Below, one piece after another: positions 61,061 through 64,000 of a stretch of DNA of 64,000 bases (positions are counted from its first letter, which is position 1; every line of letters begins with the position of its first letter). The notes below the pieces were generated by a model. That model was not told the DNA's origin. It ran no database searches and saw nothing but the letters and a program-made list of their open reading frames with translations. The position numbers and the translations under genes are program-made. Source of the DNA: an uncultured Lachnospiraceae bacterium (lineage in GTDB: Bacteria; Bacillota; Clostridia; Lachnospirales; Lachnospiraceae); the NCBI GenBank assembly GCA_947631685.1, contig CANRMI010000007.1:1-64000 (forward strand), in the 5' to 3' direction.

Positions 61061-62227
61061 CTAAAGCATACTTTCCGCCGTAAAGGCCGGCTTTATTCCA
61101 AAATAATACAGTACGGAAGCACCTATATCGGCAAAGCTGCTCCTGGTGCCCAGACTGCCCGCTTTCACACCGTTCCCGTACATGAGAAAAGGCGTATATT
61201 CCCTGGTATGGTCGGTAGTGGCCGCATAACTTGGATCACATCCGTGATCCGCCGTTATCATCAGCAGATCCTCCTGCTTCATTTCCTTCAAAAATCCGGG
61301 CAGCCATTCGTCAAAGGCATACAACGCCTTAGCGTATCCTTCCACATCCCGGCGGTGCCCGTAAAGCATGTCAAAATCCACCAGATTGACGAAGCACAGT
61401 CCTTCAAAATCTTTTTTCAGGTACTGGGAAAGTCTTGCCATCCCCTCTTCATTTCCGCCGGTATACACATGCTCCGTGATCCCGTCCCCGGCAAAGATAT
61501 CATAGATCTTGCCTACGGCGATCACGTCCCTGCCCGCTTCCTTTAACTGGCGCAGCATGGTGACTCCGGGCGGCTTTAAAGAAAAATCATGCCTGCCGGC
61601 GGTGCGGACAAAGCTTCCCTTCTGTCCCTTAAACGGTCTGGCGATCACCCTTCCCACGCCGTGGGGTCCCGTCAGGATTTCCCGGGCGATCCTGCAGTCT
61701 GCATAGAGTTCCTCCAAAGGCACCGTATCTTCGTGCGCCGCGATCTGAAACACGCTGTCGGCGGAGGTGTAGACGATGAGCTTTCCCGTCCGCATATGTT
61801 CTTCCCCGTAGTCCTCTATCACAGCAGTACCGGAATAGGGAGCGTTGCAGAGTATGCCCCTTCCCGTCCGCTCCATGAAAGGCTTCAGCACTTCTTCGGG
61901 AAAACCGTCCGGATACACAGGCAGCGGCTGTCTGGAACGGACACCCGCTATTTCCCAATGCCCTATGGTAGTATCTTTCCCCATGGAGGCTTCCTTCATA
62001 CGGGCATACGCGCCTATGGCCCCTCCTGCTTCTTCAGGGCCAACCCGCACACCGTCTATTTGGAAAAGTCCCAGCTTTGCAAGGGTGGGAAGACAGGGTG
62101 TCCTCGAAAAAAAGGAACTCTTTACCACCGCGGCCAGGGTATTTGTCCCTGCGTCCCCAAAGGCTTCCGCGTCGGGCATGGCTCCCACCCCGAAACTGTC
62201 CAGGACTATCAAAAATACTCTTTTCAT
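61061..62227 (-). CDS. deoB: Phosphopentomutase
   Basis: 388 residues; interconverts ribose-1-P and ribose-5-P (also deoxy forms). Alkaline-phosphatase fold with LDSFGVGAMPDA, TTIGHWEIAGV and MITADHGCDPSYAATTDHTRE. Own promoter at 62267-62295. Confidence 0.96.
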   Translation of the reverse strand: MKRVFLIVLDSFGVGAMPDAEAFGDAGTNTLAAVVKSSFFSRTPCLPTLAKLGLFQIDGVRVGPEEAGGAIGAYARMKEASMGKDTTIGHWEIAGVRSRQPLPVYPDGFPEEVLKPFMERTGRGILCNAPYSGTAVIEDYGEEHMRTGKLIVYTSADSVFQIAAHEDTVPLEELYADCRIAREILTGPHGVGRVIARPFKGQKGSFVRTAGRHDFSLKPPGVTMLRQLKEAGRDVIAVGKIYDIFAGDGITEHVYTGGNEEGMARLSQYLKKDFEGLCFVNLVDFDMLYGHRRDVEGYAKALYAFDEWLPGFLKEMKQEDLLMITADHGCDPSYAATTDHTREYTPFLMYGNGVKAGSLGTRSSFADIGASVLYYFGIKPAFTAESML

Positions 62228-62266
62228 CTATGTATCCTCTTGTACTTTTTCAAAGTCACCAGTGTG

Positions 62267-62295
62267 AGTATACCATATTCTGCCTTAGTGCACAA
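62267..62295 (-). promoter_or_regulatory. deoB: Promoter of deoB
   Basis: TTGTGC (62290-62295), 17-base spacer ending in TGG, TATACT (62267-62272). The -35 overlaps the last codons of spoIIIAH. Confidence 0.6.
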
Positions 62296-63025
62296 CCGTA
62301 CTGATAATGATATTTTCCGCGGGCTGACTGGTCTTTCTCTTGACAATATCCTCTATCTGGGCTCTCTGGGCGTCGGTGAGTTCCGTGGCATTCACCACCA
62401 CGTCCACGCTTCCGTCGCTGATACTTACCACTACATCAGTAAAGCCCTTGGCCTCCAACAGGATCTCCGCTTCCATTTCCTGTTCCGCGATGGCCGTCAT
62501 GGCTACCATGGTATTTACCGCATTCTGTTTCTGCTCATCGCTCAGAGTCGTGCTGTTGATGATCTCTAACAGAGTCTCCTTGTTTTTGGCCCGTACCTGC
62601 TCCTTCAGCATTTTGGCTTCGGACAGTGTGCCTACAGCAGCAGAACCGGTAAAGACGGCTTCTCCCGGAATCTCTCCCTCCGCAGGTGTCTCACCCTCCA
62701 CATCCGCCAGCACCACATCATCCGGCAGGTAGTTTTCCGTGATCTCCTCCACGTCGGAATCCAGGCTTTCTATTTCCGTTAAGGAAGCCTCCTGCAGGTC
62801 TTCTTCCGACAGATCCAGCAGGCCGTCCAGATCGTAATCTTCATTGGAGGTATCCGCGTACAGATCCTCCACGTCGGGCTGGGTAATGGTCTGTACATCT
62901 CCGGAGGCCGGTACATATTCTTCTTCGTCGAGGTTACTTGCCGTGAACTGTAAATATCCCGCAACCGCAATCATAATTGCCAGTGCCGTAATCATAAGTT
63001 GATTCTTTTTTAAAATATTTTTCAC
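62285..63025 (-). CDS. spoIIIAH: Stage III sporulation protein AH
   Basis: 246 residues; one membrane segment (LMITALAIMIAVAGYLQF) and a C-terminal part (about 150-246, NTMVAMTAIAEQEMEAEILL) of the YscJ/FliF type that forms the mother-cell-to-forespore channel with SpoIIQ. A long acidic linker (about 40-125) lies between. Last of the spoIIIA genes. Confidence 0.93.
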   Translation of the reverse strand: MKNILKKNQLMITALAIMIAVAGYLQFTASNLDEEEYVPASGDVQTITQPDVEDLYADTSNEDYDLDGLLDLSEEDLQEASLTEIESLDSDVEEITENYLPDDVVLADVEGETPAEGEIPGEAVFTGSAAVGTLSEAKMLKEQVRAKNKETLLEIINSTTLSDEQKQNAVNTMVAMTAIAEQEMEAEILLEAKGFTDVVVSISDGSVDVVVNATELTDAQRAQIEDIVKRKTSQPAENIIISTVVH

Positions 63026-63111
63026 CTTATTCTCCCCTTTGCTGGCTGCCTGCCAGTTCTTTTTTGCTAATTCATTATATTAGCCTGTTCACTTTCCTAT
63101 GCATACGGCCG

Positions 63112-63684
63112 TTAATTTGTACCACGCAATTTTAATACTTTTACACGGTTGGCTTCAATCCCGAAGATCACCTTGACTGCCTCCATGATTTCCATGCTGA
63201 CATTGCCCTCACCCGCGCCCTGGGCCAGAACGATCACGCCCTGTACCTCCGGCGTCAGCGTCTTGACTACATAGGGGGCCGAGCTGCCGTTTTCGGAAAG
63301 AAATACCGTGGCAGTTTCCCTTTCCTCCGTTTTTACATTCCTGATTCCGCCCTGTCCGTCCTCCTCCCCGGTTTCCGAAAGGGAGCAGCTTATATCCTTG
63401 TCCGGAATCTCTTCCCCCAAAGCGCTCAGGGTGATCATGACCTTTACTTCTCCCGCACCCTCCAGGCCGCTCAGCGTCTCCTCCAGCCTGCTCTCCATTT
63501 CCCGGACATAGTCCTCACCGGGGGAAGCCTCCTGTGTTTCTTCCTGCCCCATGACTTCCTCCGCGCTCCGGCCGCTCTCCTTTTTTTTGACCGGCATGGC
63601 GATGACCATGAAAAGGATTCCCATCAGTATTACTACTGCCAGATTGTTCTTATTTTTAAAAAACAGCGTAAGCTTTTCAATCAT
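63112..63684 (-). CDS. spoIIIAG: Stage III sporulation protein AG
   Basis: 190 residues. N-terminal membrane segment (NLAVVILMGILFMVIAMPV) and a ring-building domain with GAGEVKVMITLSALGEE and VQGVIVLAQGAG. Its start overlaps the spoIIIAF stop by 8 bases. Confidence 0.93.
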   Translation of the reverse strand: MIEKLTLFFKNKNNLAVVILMGILFMVIAMPVKKKESGRSAEEVMGQEETQEASPGEDYVREMESRLEETLSGLEGAGEVKVMITLSALGEEIPDKDISCSLSETGEEDGQGGIRNVKTEERETATVFLSENGSSAPYVVKTLTPEVQGVIVLAQGAGEGNVSMEIMEAVKVIFGIEANRVKVLKLRGTN

Positions 63685-64000
63685 AAAGCTTCACCTCTAT
63701 CCTTTCCACCAGTTCTCCTGCCTCCGCGCCGGCCGTCTGCGGCTCCTCCCCGTTCCTTTCCGCTTCCTCTGACTCTTTCTCTTCCTCTTCATCTCCATTT
63801 TCTTCCTGTATTTTATTAAGTTCTGATTTAACTTCTTCCAAGGTCATTTTTTCCAGCAAAGCCTGGGCTTTCGCGCCGGTCTGCCGCGCCTCCTCCGACT
63901 CTTCCGATAAAATTTCATCATAATACGCTGCCCTCTCTTCCAGGGAGCTGCTTCCCTGCCCGAAAAGCTCCATAATGGGGCCGATCAGCAGCGCCAGCAC
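63677..64000 (-). CDS. spoIIIAF: Stage III sporulation protein AF, C-terminal part (cut by window edge)
   Basis: 107 residues visible; the N-terminus lies beyond base 64000. A short hydrophobic stretch (LALLIGPIMELF) then a Glu-rich helical region (AQALLEKMTLEEVKSELNKI). Identity rests mostly on its place upstream of spoIIIAG and -AH. Confidence 0.75.
   Translation of the reverse strand: MLALLIGPIMELFGQGSSSLEERAAYYDEILSEESEEARQTGAKAQALLEKMTLEEVKSELNKIQEENGDEEEEKESEEAERNGEEPQTAGAEAGELVERIEVKLYD

Noticed and set aside
59847..61064. 405-codon open frame opposite prfC
   Set aside because: Antisense to a conserved GTPase gene with all G motifs; composition is typical of a shadow frame.

Overview
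The window looks like a chromosomal segment of a spore-forming, low-to-mid-GC Firmicute of the class Clostridia, most likely Lachnospiraceae. The reasons are the sporulation genes (spoIVB, the spoIIIAF-AG-AH end of the spoIIIA operon), pyruvate phosphate dikinase, the order rimP-nusA-ylxR-ylxQ-infB-rbfA-nrnA-truB-ribF, the order asp23-nusB-xseA-xseB-ispA-dxs-tlyA-nadK-argR-recN-spoIVB, and strong AGGAGG-type ribosome binding sites with sigma-A promoters. This taxonomic call is inference from gene content and order. No rRNA, tRNA, CRISPR, integrase or transposase was recognised, and no stretch longer than about 300 bases is without a gene.

Layout. Bases 1-21600 are mostly housekeeping: ppdK; a BlaR1/BlaI-like sensor protease and repressor pair with two palindromic operators; an ABC-F ATPase and a PHP phosphoesterase; a long leftward unit pheA - DUF815 ATPase - ppx/gppA - ppk - maf - HAD phosphatase - small acidic protein, in which polyphosphate synthesis and hydrolysis genes are adjacent; then a DUF5050-like surface protein, a MATE transporter with an MBL hydrolase, a GNAT acetyltransferase, a small membrane protein and an SH3-NlpC/P60 cell-wall hydrolase.

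Bases 21729-28020 form an A+T-richer accessory island and are the most interesting part. Five genes read leftward with every start overlapping the previous stop: two paralogous HTH-PIN-ankyrin proteins, a radical SAM protein, a fusion of a P-loop (adenylate-kinase-like) kinase to a HAD phosphatase, and a phosphoribosyltransferase. A lipoprotein gene follows as its own unit. Both units are preceded by the same promoter signature (TTGAAA, 4 bases, TGCAACA) and by an array of short GCAAC elements spaced alternately about 30 and 20 bp (about 3 and 2 helical turns). This implies one regulator controlling both units. I do not recognise the cassette as a described system; a nucleic-acid-targeting or stress/defence function that makes or processes a nucleotide-like compound is inference.

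Bases 28102-34630 hold a secreted repeat protein and then a block whose base and codon use differ from its surroundings: a LytTR response regulator, a soluble GHKL histidine kinase without membrane segments, and a pair of ABC exporter half-transporters preceded by two 10-bp direct repeats 21 bp apart, a typical LytTR binding arrangement. This looks like horizontally acquired, self-regulated export or detoxification.

Bases 34622-44650 hold a GH13 glycosidase and the translation/RNA operon. Bases 44657-47650 hold csoR-copA (copper efflux), with two CsoR-type palindromes in the promoter and a probable internal start that would release a CopZ-like chaperone from the 3' end of copA. Bases 47652-64000 hold spoIVB, the recN-to-asp23 operon, a transglutaminase-like protein, prfC, deoB and spoIIIAH/AG/AF, the last running off the window edge.
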